64,000 bases of DNA from Odiellus spinosus (taxonomy: Eukaryota; Arthropoda; Arachnida; Opiliones; Phalangiidae): positions 16,956,942 through 17,020,941 of the forward strand of contig OY987232.1 of NCBI GenBank assembly GCA_963920705.1. The letters are read 5' to 3'. Every line of letters begins with the position of its first letter. Positions within the stretch are counted from its first letter, which is position 1. The position numbers and the translations under genes are program-made. Below the pieces are notes generated by a model. The model worked only from the letters and a program-made list of their open reading frames with translations, searched no databases and was not told the DNA's origin. Below are positions 50,501-58,939 of this stretch, in pieces.

Positions 50501-50669
50501 GTCATACTCACTTTAGTCGCTGTCCTTCTTTGAAAGCAAATTTCGGAAAAATATTGTAGCATTCACCGCAGGAGAAACTTTTGTAAACGTCAGGTAGAAA
50601 AATTTCGTCATTTATTCGACATTCACTTGACAACGCCACTGATGAGTAAAGAATTAACAGAAGGAACGC
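29593..50669 (-). CDS. Class B (secretin-family) GPCR with two tandem hormone-receptor ectodomains; 5' exon not found
   Basis: Seventeen exons in transcript order: 50512-50669, 49487-49671, 46831-46950, 45978-46069, 45684-45919, 44347-44534, 43269-43397, 42011-42108, 41815-41906, 40366-40513, 39369-39519, 38745-38805, 38252-38318, 37760-37845, 37527-37665, 32096-32137, 29593-29754. They join in frame to 717 residues. The first carries a signal peptide (AFLLLILYSSVALSS) but no Met, so an upstream exon is missing. Exons 1-4 and 5-8 each encode a Cys-rich unit ending in a hormone-receptor domain (TIWDGVQCWPP in the first, TWDGWQCFPE in the second). Seven membrane segments follow: FHLAMYTISV (TM1), HKNFFASLLLNG, TNYMWMFSEAYYLHKLI, WGFPMIPVLIYL, NIIRVLLTKLRA, VLVPLFGLHFLLV and GFFVALAFCYCNGE (TM7). 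The tail is Ser/Thr-rich. These match calcitonin/DH31/PDF-type Gs-coupled peptide receptors; the ligand is unknown. Confidence 0.93.
29921..30335. mobile_element. Family F foldback element, best copy
   Basis: It begins GGGAGAATGCAACCTA and ends in the complement TAGGTTGCATTCTCCC (one base offset). Inside, CCTAATCCA and AAAATAGGCTTAG-GGATTCATGGA blocks pair with complements on the right, and GTAAGGTCTAGCGACCAAT pairs with ATTGGTCGCTAGACCTTAC at the centre. The whole element could fold into one long hairpin. Confidence 0.85.
30584..30918 (+). mobile_element. Family A transposon in receptor intron
   Basis: Complete terminal repeats; exact 7-bp duplication CTTGAAC at 30577-30583 and 30919-30925. 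Confidence 0.95.
32470..35385 (-). CDS. Retrotransposon ORF2: endonuclease plus reverse transcriptase, intact
   Basis: The frame is open for 971 residues with no stop. The N-terminal apurinic-type endonuclease shows NIQSMRGQ, AVTETWL, LLGDFNYPEINW and SDHDVVSFH. The reverse transcriptase shows FRPICLTSQVGKTCERIV, QHGFLRKKSC, IYLDFAKAFDTI, GVPQGSVLGPLLFSVFIN and the catalytic FADDAKLY. No RNase H or LTR is seen. Order and motifs fit the CR1/L2/Jockey group. It overlaps the end of ORF1 by about 40 bp in another frame. An intact frame suggests recent insertion. Confidence 0.96.
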   Translation of the reverse strand: MDASSPASASFVIDHLPPTTSRLNPMAPCFHPVTSCATLSSVILIINIQSMRGQYKFGELTSLVTIHQALIVAVTETWLKPEIIDSERSINSFSLFRRDRLTSTTGGGVALYVHSDYTTEAIQLIRPDLADLWSATIGIDFLTVLCSNDVETLLTVVLYRSPSFNNHEQVRLVLKSANDYSLRRCCTVLLLGDFNYPEINWATATPKIGATLPTKDFLELVQDLQLHQMVTMPTRTGRTSSNVLDLILVSDELLVYNITNHPPVGNSDHDVVSFHCAFPVVSRSLSHRTTRDYFRGDYDNFSNFLLQQDWDATLSASTLDGCWDNFCSILRCGVSSFVPFRTIPVARLPLNIRSTKSYTLKATTWKRYTRLKKRNASNVLVDAAYNSYKKARNGYTNAARKAQRKKDSRLTSMIKSNPKAFYSYVNGKRSCKFEISKLKRPDGSLTSDTQEITELLNTYFAQVSSNVIDNPTIGIQSDEHVESRPLYSFYCLEQDVFSQLMYIDVSKSPGADNFHPKLLRELTLSLCAPLAVIFTKSFSAGVVPTDWKTADITPIHKKGSRLDRENFRPICLTSQVGKTCERIVKIQLDEHLEATQYFHSSQHGFLRKKSCVTNLLMATNDWVEWLNSGLAVDIIYLDFAKAFDTIPISAIRLSLRSAGISGNALSWLLNFVSNRRQRVVYKGYPSPYLETSSGVPQGSVLGPLLFSVFINSLPNGVKHSKVLLFADDAKLYKAISHHKDCLLLQEDLSNVVAWASSNGMTFSIGKCAVLHLGSKNFRFTYVIDDTSLSKATSARDLGVLVDEKFVYNTHVQTISKRINSVSGLTRRNFCHHSPLLTRTIYNSLILPLIDFASVIWKPPRATQQTQLLKAHNRFTKITKGLSHLPPAARDLHLRLQSPAVRQRVNDLVYLYDIYTGKVHHDTTTLFTPSTNCHTRGHPAKLVKPQAKSFAKSSHFTVRVINDWNSLPEEYL
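35345..36742 (-). pseudogene. Retrotransposon ORF1 with PHD finger, two in-frame stops
   Basis: Three open segments (36742-36290, 36109-35582, 35557-35345) share one reading frame, so this was one protein of about 465 codons. A TGA interrupts it near 36287 and a TAA near 35580. The N-terminal third has a Cys/His cluster of PHD type (CNGCSKN, CRSCLHRYHPKC, MCPAC). A Gln/Leu-rich probable coiled coil follows, then a basic region. ORF1 proteins of CR1/L2 elements bind RNA in the retrotransposition particle. With two stops this copy is probably not autonomous despite its intact ORF2. Confidence 0.8.
37130..37461 (+). mobile_element. Family A transposon in receptor intron
   Basis: Complete copy; left repeat has CCAATG for CCGATG. 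Flanks CTAACAG and CTACAGT are poor as a duplication. Its right end lies only 66 bp from the TM6 exon. Confidence 0.92.
37896..38230 (-). mobile_element. Family A transposon in receptor intron
   Basis: Complete copy with exact duplication CTAACAC on both sides (37889-37895, 38231-38237). It ends 21 bp from the exon at 38252, so it abuts the splice donor. Confidence 0.95.
38908..39244 (-). mobile_element. Family A transposon in receptor intron
   Basis: Complete copy with exact duplication ACTTAAC (38901-38907, 39245-39251). Confidence 0.95.
39874..40291 (+). mobile_element. Family B inverted-repeat transposon
   Basis: Terminal repeats of about 40 bp start CAGAGGTATATAATAACCCC and end in the complement. 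Exact 7-bp duplication CACGAAC at 39867-39873 and 40292-40298. Each terminus contains a CCCCCTTCGGGGG mini-hairpin. No coding capacity. Confidence 0.95.
40555..40880. mobile_element. Family F foldback element, left end eroded
   Basis: It shares the paired AAATAGGCTTAGCGGGATTC and GAATCCCGCTAAGCCTATTT arms and the right end AGATTGCATTATCCCT with the copy at 29921. It lies just upstream of the TM2 exon in gene sense. Confidence 0.8.
41110..41440. mobile_element. Family C element, interrupted on the right by family A
   Basis: Left end GTCTATGACTTTATTTC and AGTAAACAACGCCCC; right side GATAGTATTAAGCTACGGGGC and TTTACTTTTATGG. The internal CTCCGCAGAGTGGCGC block matches other C copies. Family A begins at 41443. 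Confidence 0.8.
41443..41780 (-). mobile_element. Family A transposon at the right end of family C
   Basis: Complete apart from the final base (CTTCTTG instead of CTTCTG). It ends about 35 bp from the TM1 exon. Confidence 0.9.
42197..42612 (+). mobile_element. Family B transposon
   Basis: Complete copy; 7-bp flanks GTTTAAC and GTTTGAC differ at one position. About 97% similar by eye to the copy at 39874. Confidence 0.94.
42690..43085. mobile_element. Family C element, near full length
   Basis: Starts CCAAAAGTTTAGCACTTCAT and ends TACTTTTACGTAGTACAG-TAATATACTTTTGG, imperfect inverted ends. Internal CGGCGACTGCGGCCGC and TCATCACCCCTGTCTGG blocks are shared with other copies. Confidence 0.82.
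43456..43798 (+). mobile_element. Family A transposon
   Basis: Complete copy; flanks CTACAAT and CTACAAA share six of seven bases. It begins 58 bp from the exon of the second hormone-receptor domain. Confidence 0.93.
43835..44222. mobile_element. Family C element, near full length
   Basis: Left end AAAAGTCTACTTCATTCC and AAAGTAAACAACGCC; right end GGCGTTGTTTACTTATATGG and AATAAAGTTATAAATT. Internal blocks match those at 42690. Confidence 0.85.
45168..45586 (-). mobile_element. Family B transposon
   Basis: Complete copy, opposite orientation to that at 39874; exact 7-bp duplication ATAATAG on both sides. Confidence 0.95.
46127..46177. mobile_element. Family C fragment, left end only
   Basis: Reads AAGTCTATCATTTTATTTCA and then AAAAACGCC, and stops where a family D element begins. 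Confidence 0.65.
46178..46717. mobile_element. Family D AT-rich element
   Basis: It starts GAGCTCGGAATCGGAT and ends ATACGAATTCCGAGCTC, so about 11 bp of the ends are inverted. A second copy at 52290-52755 matches it closely over about 450 bp. It has many TTCGTATAA-like motifs and no coding frame. Confidence 0.75.
47287..47603. mobile_element. Element with GGTTGCCA / TGGCAACC ends
   Basis: Left end AAGGTTGCCATAGGTCAGGG, right end AAAACTGTGGCAACCCTG. The GTCAGGGAATTTGAA motif recurs inside. A decayed relative is at 15290-15495. Confidence 0.65.
47709..48240. mobile_element. Family C element, internally deleted and split by family A
   Basis: Left end CTAAAAGTCTATGACTTCAT; middle part AGGGGTGATGACTTTTTGTC; then GCTGATAGTATTAA, where family A (47880-48217) inserted and duplicated GTATTAA. 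The remnant AGCAACGGGGATG follows. Confidence 0.8.
47880..48217 (+). mobile_element. Family A transposon nested in family C
   Basis: Complete copy; exact duplication GTATTAA at 47873-47879 and 48218-48224. Confidence 0.95.
48861..49152 (-). mobile_element. Family E inverted-repeat transposon
   Basis: Terminal repeats begin CAAGAAGGATCAGATAAGGA. Exact 7-bp duplication ATTCATA (48854-48860, 49153-49159). The centre contains two CACGTGAC-type motifs facing each other around GCTAGCTAGCG. Confidence 0.95.
50168..50494 (+). mobile_element. Family A transposon next to the signal-peptide exon
   Basis: Complete with a small deletion near the right end (CAGAGAGCGAACATT). Exact duplication TTAGGAG on both sides. 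It ends 17 bp from the donor side of the exon at 50512. Confidence 0.94.
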
Positions 50670-51501
50670 CTGAAAAGATATGAATGGGGATAATTAGCAA
50701 AAATAATTTGGTTAAACCTTGGACATTTATATCAGTAGGGAAAAAGTTCCTGTAACTTTAGTTAATTAGATAAGATCTAATTATAATCAGATATTTTAGG
50801 TTTGCTTAAAAATTAGCTATTAACCCTAAGTATAACTTATACGAAGATAAATTATTAAAGTTAATTAACGGTTTAATTGTCTTCTAATTGTAAAGATAGA
50901 TAACGCTTCAAATTTTAATCTTATAAGCTCGGAATTTTGATAATGAATAACTTAAGATATTCATTCATAACTAGGCTCTTTTTTTAGATGTTTTAATCTC
51001 GGATAAATTTAAGTTAATATAAATCCACAAATTATATAAACAGAATCGTATTCAAATGCTGGATACGAATTAGACCCGGAGATAAAATTTTAAGCTCGAT
51101 TAATAAACAAATCGCGTTTATTCAAACGGACAATGCGACGTGTCTCGAAATCCGTGTAGAATGAAATATAATAATTCGATTTATTCATCTAAATCGAAAG
51201 GAACAATTCTAGCTTCGAGATCTCAATTTTGGGTTAAAATAGACGAAGAAACTCGAAAGGTTTCAAATTGTTATCGGCGAATGAATAACTCGTATCAATT
51301 TCCTAAATAACAATGAGTACGAATTGTAAGTTTGCCGTTACATTAACGTTAACTCGATTAAGAAATGGATATTTTTCACGAACGTAGGACATTCACAATG
51401 GTCTTATTCAATTAATAAAAGTTTTTAAACCCTATTATTCGAATATACACAAGCCATTAATCCGAAAACAAAATATCTGGAAGATATTGGATTATTTTTA
51501 C
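50670..51501. other. AT-rich region upstream of the signal-peptide exon
   Basis: No open frame. Several TTCGAATAA-like motifs recall family D. The missing first exon of the receptor may lie here or farther right; it could not be identified. Confidence 0.4.
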
Positions 51502-51833
51502 CAGAAGTAGATGAAACCCTCCTTTGAAGTCTACTACTCTAATGTTCGATATAGTGCTCCTCTCTGTATGGGTAAAATTCCAAATTTTACGAGATCGGAG
51601 GGGTCCTACTTCATACCCCCCCTGTCTACGGAAATTCTCTCTCCACAAACGACGACGTTTTTTTTTTGACGAACTCCAAGGCTGCTAGAGGTATTCGCTG
51701 GACGAACTCCCGCTCCGAAAATATCTACCGTTAGGAGGCGTACGAATCGCGCTTTTTGAAACTAACCCATACAGAGAGGGGTAGACAAGACCAGGGAGTA
51801 GTAGACTTCAAAGGAGGGTTTTATCGGCTTCTG
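51502..51833 (-). mobile_element. Family A transposon
   Basis: Complete copy; exact duplication TTTTTAC on both sides. Part of the internal AATTTCCAATTTTC block is deleted. Confidence 0.94.
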
Positions 51834-52289
51834 TTTTTACACATAAAAGTTGATGTAGCTGACAAAATAATATTTTTATCTTTTGTCTATTTTGTTTGTT
51901 TAGGTAAGGATGAAATGAAGTTGATTCACACAATAGATTTCGTGGCTTTCTTTTGCTGATATAATAAGATTATAGACTAAATGTAGCTAGACTCGAACTT
52001 CATCTCGAAATCTTTTTTTATCGGAACTGACCGGCAAAAGAAAAGACAGACTCTTCCCAATCTTATAAAGATAAAGAAAACCCTTGGGAATTTTGCTGGA
52101 AGGTTCGACGCAACGGTCGTTAGCTAAATCAAATTCTGGTCAGGTTTGTCTACAAAAAACATTGAACACGAGGTCGAGATCTTATAACAAATTAAGTTAG
52201 AAAACTCCCAGTTGTAAATTATCTGGGAATACAGATAATTTTTAGCTGAATATTTCGGTCTATTTTTGCCATGATTCAGTTAATACTAA
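51834..52289. other. Intergenic, no gene seen
   Basis: AT-rich, no supported feature. Confidence 0.4.
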
Positions 52290-52755
52290 AACAATGAAAT
52301 TTGTATATTCGTATAATTGTAAAAAGGTTTACCCGAAGATAAGCGTTTGACGCTTTATCTATCTACAAATTACTCGTATTCAAACGTATAACGATAGATA
52401 AGAAACATTCGCGTTTCCAGAATTAGTCTAAAATATAAGAAACAATATTTCAAATTGACTTTTAATTCGAAGAATATAAATAAAACAACGAAACTAAGAT
52501 TTTAAATCATCTTTTTATTCGTTATTTTTCACGAAAATAAATTTTAAATTTTTTTATCCGAACGTATAACGTCTATAATATTCTAAGGCAATTTTTGGAT
52601 AAAAACGGATATGGATTATGTTTTTTTTTTACTTTATCTTCGAATAATTTAACTCGAATGAAAAATAGTCTATTTTTAATCAAACAGAAAATATACATCA
52701 AAATTTAGTAAATTATACCCAATTAATAAAAATTATACGAATTCCGAGCTCTACT
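52290..52755. mobile_element. Family D element, left-truncated
   Basis: Matches the copy at 46178 from AAAACAATGAAATTTGTATA to the right end ATTCCGAGCTC. The left terminal repeat is missing. Confidence 0.75.
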
Positions 52756-52920
52756 CTCCAGATTTCAAATATCGAGGAAGAGTCCAAATCACTCGAGTCA
52801 GAAAGGGGTGATGACTTTTTTGTCTATTTTGTAAGGTAAAACTGGACCTTCTCTGATAGTATTAAGGTATTGGGCGTTGTTTACTTTTATGGAATAAAGT
52901 AATAGACTTTTGCCAACATA
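52756..52920. mobile_element. Family C element, right half
   Basis: ATATCGAGGAAGAGTCC, GGGGTGATGACTTTTTTGTC and the right end GGGCGTTGTTTACTTTTATGG are present. It begins directly at the family D end. Confidence 0.8.
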
Positions 52921-53733
52921 TCCGAAATCCTGATGTCTTCTTTGCCCCTTCTATATTTACACCAATTTCTTATTTTTCGCAATGCTCACTCGTTTTCTAG
53001 GAGCGCTTATGATGTCAAAGGACGTCTTTATAACAAACTAAACAGGTCTAGTTTCGTAGCTTAACAAATCTCTCCGTAAATACCCTTCAACCATTCCCCA
53101 AAAAATCCTTCAAACAACCCTCAAAAAAATTCAAAGTTCTATAAACCCAAATATTCTTGTTAAGTCTTTAATTCCTATTACTTTTAAAGGCTAACGCACA
53201 TAAAATTTTACAGATCCTGCGGCTTTAGAGAAAAGTGACTTCTACAGACGGGTGGCGCCATCTGCCAAGCGGGGATAATCGTTGGAAAGACCCAGAATTA
53301 CATATAAAGGCTTTAAAACTCTGACATCATCTAATAAAATCGGTAATGTTCCACAAATACATGTTTTTCAAGGCTTAATAGATCTCAAATATTGACGTCA
53401 TATTTTAGCTAATAGTTGCTTACTTATGGAATATTGACATCGACGTCATCAGCTACGTAATAGCTTGTAAAGCTCGTAGCGCTCGTGCGCACCGAGTATT
53501 TAAGCTTATTTTTTCTATATCCGTGTCATCTCTCAAGGCCGCGTCTCCCCTGATTGACTTATGAAAATGGAAATGCCATGTATAACTTTAACGCCACGTG
53601 ATTTCGTGACGTAGTTAGGAACATTCAAACAAGTTCAACTATTAGATCAATTTGCATATTTTTAGAAACCAAACGCGCACGCGTTACACGTGACCTCTAG
53701 TATCAAGACAGAGGGTAACTCTATAGCGCGGAG
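52921..53733. other. Intergenic, no gene seen
   Basis: No open frame with support. Contains several TGACGTCA-like stretches near 53395-53450, too loosely arranged to call regulatory sites. Confidence 0.35.
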
Positions 53734-54071
53734 CAGAAGCCGATGAAACCCTCCTTTGAAGTCTATTACTCCCGGGTCTTGTCTACCCCTCTCTGTATGG
53801 GTTAGTTTCAAAAATCGCGATTCGTACGCCTCCTAACGGTAGATATTTTCGGAACGGGAGTTCGTCGAGCGAATATCTCTAGCAGCCTTGGAGTTCGTCA
53901 AACAAACGTCGTCGTATGTGGAGAGAGAGAATTTCCAATTTTCCGTAGACAGGGGGGTATGAAGTAGGACCCCTTCGATCTCGTAAAATTGTGAATTTTA
54001 CCCATACAGAGAGGAGCGCTATATGGAACATTAGAGTAGTAGACTTCAAAGGAGGGTTTCATCGGCTTCTG
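53734..54071 (+). mobile_element. Family A transposon
   Basis: Complete copy; exact duplication CGCGGAG on both sides. Confidence 0.95.
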
Positions 54072-54409
54072 CGCGGAGTTAAAAGATCTCTGCTTCGAGA
54101 GACGGAATTTGGTTTAAGCTTCTCTTGGGAAGAGTTGATTGAAACCTGGGCTTATATTTTTAAGTTCGCGAAAGAGGAAAAAAATATATATATTTTGAGT
54201 TTCTAAAGCCATAGTGAAGAGTATAATATTCTAGGCTCTGATCATGGATTAACTACAGGAGGAAACTGTCAAACGGCAGCTCAAACTATCCTAATAAGAT
54301 TAAAGGGGAACTTAGAGCAAAAAATAGAAACACAATTTTTAGACACGTTTTTGATGTTTAAATTAATTTCTAAAGTTTCGTAAAATTGGAACAAATAGTG
54401 AAATTAGAA

Positions 54410-55085
54410 GCACCACTCTTTGGAGAAATCCCGGAGTTGAAAGGAGGGAAACAATATAACCAAGCGCGGCCCGCCTAAATTCCGTCCCTCTCTCCCGACT
54501 CAGAATATCGAGGAAGAGTCCAAATCACTCCAGCCAGACAGGGGTGATGACTTTTTTGTCTATTTTTAAGTTATGGCTATGAAACCAAACTGGGCGTTTG
54601 CTGATAGCAGAGGTATATAATAACCCCCTTCGGGGGGAAGTATGAAAGCCCCTATACTACCAATGCTAAAAATCACGAACAACAAGAGCCCGCTGCTGAC
54701 TATCTAGGCCACTAGCTCGCGCTGGACTTCTCAATGTCGCTACTATAGTAAATGGTCTTTGTATAAACAAGACGGCTCGATTTGTGTTTAGAACTTCCTG
54801 TCTCGGGAGTCAGGCTGTCTGTTAAAATGAAGTCGAAGGTTGACTTCAGCTCGCGAGTTCCTGAAGTGCGCGTAGGGAAAATTTAGTGAGGTTCAAAATG
54901 GTGTAACTATTTTTTGGGAGTAAAGCGGTGTGTCGATCCGCCGCGATTTACGCCGGGCACTCGTTGTTCGTCGATTTTGCCTACCTTTCATACTTCCCCC
55001 CGAAGGGGGTTATTATATACCTCTGCTGATAGTATTAAGCTACGAGGTGTTGTTTACTTTTATGAAATAAAGTGATAGACTTATG
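54410..55085. mobile_element. Family C element with nested family B
   Basis: Starts GCACCACTCTTTGGAGAAAT (an internal C block), continues through GCGCGGCCCGCCTAAATTCC and GGGGTGATGACTTTTTTGTC, and after the family B insertion resumes at GATAGTATTAAGC, ending at the standard right end near 55085. Confidence 0.85.
54608..55025 (-). mobile_element. Family B transposon nested in family C
   Basis: Complete copy; exact duplication CTGATAG (54601-54607, 55026-55032), which is itself part of the family C sequence. Confidence 0.95.
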
Positions 55086-55364
55086 ATTGTAGGTTTACAT
55101 TCTCTGTTTACGAATAATCAAATAATAATTGCCTACCAAGAAAATAACTTACGAAAGATTTGAGAAAGTTTAATTAATGCATTGAATAATATAAATATTT
55201 CAACGACATTATGGAAACAAAATTTCGATTCGAAAATGCCTTAAATTTCTAAATAACAATGCATGATATTAAAATTTAAACTGGGTATAAACAAACAAAA
55301 TCATATAAAATCTAAAAGTTTTAGGGTTATATCAAGAATCCATTCAGGTTCCATAAGAATATGG

Positions 55365-55668
55365 GAGAGCCGCGATCAGGCTGGGAAATAAGGCGGTTTT
55401 ACTGGACAAAAGTCCAGTTTAAAAATTAGCTGGGCCAGTTTAAAAATTAAATGCTTGGGGGTCTACTGGCCACAAAGCCAGTTAATTAATTCCAAAATTT
55501 TGTTTTGTTTCTTAGCCTAGGTCATAGTACTACGTCATAATGACAGTTTGTCAATCTCATGAAACTTGTAACTGGCCAATGTCCAGTTTTTTAATTAAAC
55601 TGCTTGGGCTCTACTGGCCACAAGTCCAGTTTAAAAATAATCCTTATTTCCCAGCCTGGCCGCGATTC
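55365..55668. mobile_element. Inverted-repeat element, unnamed family
   Basis: GCCGCGATCAGGCTGGGAAA and TAAGG at the left pair with CCTTATTTCCCAGCCTGGCC and GCGATTC at the right. Internal CTGGCCACAAGTCCAGTT blocks repeat. The open frame across it is spurious. Confidence 0.8.
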
Positions 55669-55973
55669 AATAACCATCCTCCCAAACTTTGTAGCGAAAG
55701 TTCGTCCGCTTCGAATCGATTTTTCAAGTAAATCGCTCCTGACATCTATTATTAACCCCCGCCACTAACGACCTTGACATAATATTTTGGGTAATAAAAA
55801 TGGAGCCGACCGAAAAAAGATCTAAGCGTACAAATGTTGCGAAAATTGCGGACGAACTTTTGTTACAAAGTTTGGGAGGATGGTACCAGAGGCTAAAACT
55901 ATGCTCCCATATTCTTATGGAACCTGAATGGATTCTTGGTTATATGAGTCCATTCTTTGAAAAGACCTTCTTA

Positions 55974-56225
55974 AAGAGAGAATTAATCTTAACACGTGAA
56001 TTTTTTATGGATTCATTATCGTTTAAATAGGCCTAATCCACTTTGGTCATCAACCAATGAACAAAGGCCATCAAAAACCAAATTCGATTGGTTGTTAACC
56101 CTTCAATGCGAAGAAATTCAGGATCGCCATGAATCCAGCTAAGCCTATTTCTCCGGGTAAGTTTTAAATTTAATTCTAGTACAAAATTTGTTTAATTTTA
56201 CTGGTGGATTAGGCTTATGGTGATA
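55974..56225. mobile_element. Family F foldback element, diverged copy
   Basis: Contains ATTATCGTTTAAATAGGCCT and the right arm ATGAATCCAGCTAAGCCTAT plus GTGGATTAGGC. The left inner arm is largely deleted. Confidence 0.7.
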
Positions 56226-56795
56226 AATATCCAAGCAAAATTGCAAATAACTGCTCCATTTATTATTACAAGCGATGTTTTTGGAAATAAAAATAGCCAC
56301 ATTGTAAAGATATGCTTTTTAGAATTGTAGTGTATAAAGTAAATTTAAATAATCATGCTAATTTTCTTTCCTTTTATCTCTTGAATTTGAAGAAAGATTA
56401 ATAACTTTCCAGAGAAAGTGCACTTTGGTAAAATTTAAGACCTATTACCATTTTTGATGTTGCTGCATATGCTTAAAGTGGTAGTAGCTCATGACTTAGG
56501 AGCTTTAGAATTTTTTACCTTACTAGTTTAATATTTGTTTATACCACCTGAAAACATGATATTTCCCGCCCCTGTATTTATTTTGACCCCTCGCGTTCCA
56601 AAGGGTTAGGCAACCAACTGAATCAGATCTGTAAAGAGGGATGATTAGCTCATGCGCAGTGAAAGCGATGTTTCCCAGGGGGCAGACACTCCCGAACTCT
56701 GGTGTACATAATTTTAAAAACTCTTTGCACTATCTAAGCTGAACTCAAGATTCATAAGAGTTCGAATTCAATACACTATCAAAGCTGAACTCAGT
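56226..56795. other. Intergenic, no gene seen
   Basis: Nothing supported. A short direct repeat ACTATC-AAGCTGAACTCA occurs just left of the family E copy. Confidence 0.4.
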
Positions 56796-57087
56796 CAAGA
56801 AGGATCAGATAAGGAGAGGAAAAGTGGGGCTGCGTTGAGTTAGAGAGAGAAGAGCCAACCTCCCACTCGGGTGGAAAGGGGGGATAGGAAATTCTCGAGG
56901 TAAACTGTTGTCACGTGGTCGCTAGCTTGCGCGTCTCATAAAGGATTCGTTTTACCCACGTGACAACAATTTACCACGAAGCATCTCTACCCCCGTCTGT
57001 CCCCCATTCTCCCAGAGTGGGAGTTTTGGCCGACGCAGTAGGAGCCGCGCCGTTCCCACTTTTCCTCTCCTTATCTGATCCTTCTTG
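56796..57087 (+). mobile_element. Family E transposon
   Basis: Complete terminal repeats; exact 7-bp duplication ACTCAGT on both sides. Confidence 0.95.
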
Positions 57088-57237
57088 ACTCAGTGAACTC
57101 AGGTGTACAGAGAATTCAAGATTGTCTGACCCCTCGGATGTTTCATCCCCGTTTATCTGATTCTATGGGTGCCTACCGTCTTTGAAGGGAGTCAAAATAA
57201 ACGCAAGAGGTCTATTATTACACTCTACCGTTACTAT

Positions 57238-57575
57238 CAGAAGCCGATGAAACCCTCCTTTGAAGTCTACTACTCTAATGTACCATATAGCGCTCCTCTC
57301 TGTATGGGTAAAATTCACATTTTTACGAGATCGGAGGGGTCCTACTTCATACCCCCCTGTCTACGGAAAATTGGAAATTCTCTCTCTCCACAAACGACGA
57401 CGTTTTTTTGACGAACTCCAAGGCTGCTAGAGATATTCGCCGGACGAACTCCCGCTCCGAAAATATCTACCGTTAGGAGGCGTACGAATCGCGCTTTTTG
57501 AAACTAACCCATACAGAGAGGGGTAGACAAGACCAGGGAGTAATAGACTTCAAAGGAGGGTTTCATCGGCTTCTG
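57238..57575 (-). mobile_element. Family A transposon
   Basis: Complete copy; flanks TTACTAT and CACTATG do not give a clean 7-bp duplication (ACTAT shared). Confidence 0.92.
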
Positions 57576-58238
57576 CACTATGTATCGTAGAAGCGTGATT
57601 GTAAGAGACTCTGACTTGCTTTTATGTTTTGAATAAATCTTGCAGGATACTAACTCTTTATGAAATTGGTTACAAAAGCGGTAGGTTTTTGAGGATACAA
57701 GAGAAAAGTCGCTTCGAAGTAACGAATTTTATATTCTTTTCTCTTTTCAAAGACTGACCGAACCTTCGTCTTAAAATGATACGATGGTGGAATAACAATC
57801 TTTACGCTAAGATTGTTTCCAGGAAGTTGTCAGGGTTTTGGGAACGTTTGGAGACACGAGGGCGCCGTCTTTCGATTTGGCAAGATACCAGAAGAAAACC
57901 AAAGTGTGACAGGTATTGATTTAAAGGCCAATGAAATATAAATTTGTGCATGGATACAATAAACAGGGGGTTGTAAGACGTAGTGAAATGGTGGTCTAGG
58001 ATCATGTTGTCCGAATAGATTTTATTCAAAGTAGTTTCGAAAAACATTTGCGACTTCCAAATCACTTTTTTTCTTAGATCTTTATTCCCTTGGTTTATTG
58101 TTCCATGCTATAAGTGTATACCAAGGTTTTAAGGGGTGCATCAAACAATATCCATGTATAATGCATTTCAAGTGACAAAGAAATAAGATTGACACTCGTG
58201 TTTAGTTTCAAGTGATGAACTATGACGTTTACTGATAG
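57576..58238. other. Intergenic, no gene recognised
   Basis: An 87-codon minus-strand frame (57802-58065) has no recognisable motif and no clear splice context. Confidence 0.4.
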
Positions 58239-58572
58239 CAGAAGCCGATGAAACCCTTCTTTGAAGTCTATTACTCCCGGGGTCTTGTCTACCCCTCTCT
58301 GTATGGGTTAGTTTCAAAAATCGCGATTCGTACGCCTCCTAACGGTAGATATTTTCGGAGCGGGAGTTCGTCGAGCGAATATCTCTAGCAGCCTTGAAGT
58401 TCGTCAACGAAACGTCGTCGTATGTGGAGAGAGAGAATTTCCAATTTTCCGTAGACAGGGGGGTATGAAGTAGGACCCCTCCGAACTCGTAAAATTGTGA
58501 ATTTTACCCATACAGAGCGCTATATGGAACATTGGAGTAGTAGACTTCAAAGTAGGGGTTCATCGGCTTCTG
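58239..58572 (+). mobile_element. Family A transposon
   Basis: Complete copy with small differences in the right repeat (AAAGTAGGGGTTCATC). The left flank CTGATAG looks like a family C remnant. Confidence 0.92.
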
Positions 58573-58658
58573 AATAAAGTGAGACTTTTGCTTTTATTCT
58601 GTGAACATTTTGCTTTCTCTTTATTGACTAGTTTTCTGCTGCAAGAACTACGTTTGAT

Positions 58659-58939
58659 CAAGGAGGATCAGACAAGGAGAGGAAATGTGGGGACGGCGCG
58701 GTTCCTACTGCGTCGGCCTAAACTCCCACTCTGGGAGAACGGGGGTAGAGACGTTTCGTGGTAAAATGTTGTCACGTGGGTAAAACGAATCCTTTATGAG
58801 ACGCGCTAGCTAGCGACCACGTGACAACAGTTTACCTCGAGAATTTCCTATCCCCCCTTTCCACCCGAGTGGGAGGTAGGCTCTTCTCTCTCTAACTCAA
58901 CGCAGCCCCACATTTCCTCTCCTTCTCTGATCCTCCTTG
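58659..58939 (-). mobile_element. Family E transposon
   Basis: Complete copy starting CAAGGAGGATCAGACAAGGA; exact 7-bp duplication GTTTGAT on both sides. Confidence 0.95.

Noticed and set aside
57802-58065. 87-residue minus-strand frame
   Set aside because: No recognisable domain, no splice partners and no repeat copy; chance frame is the simplest view.
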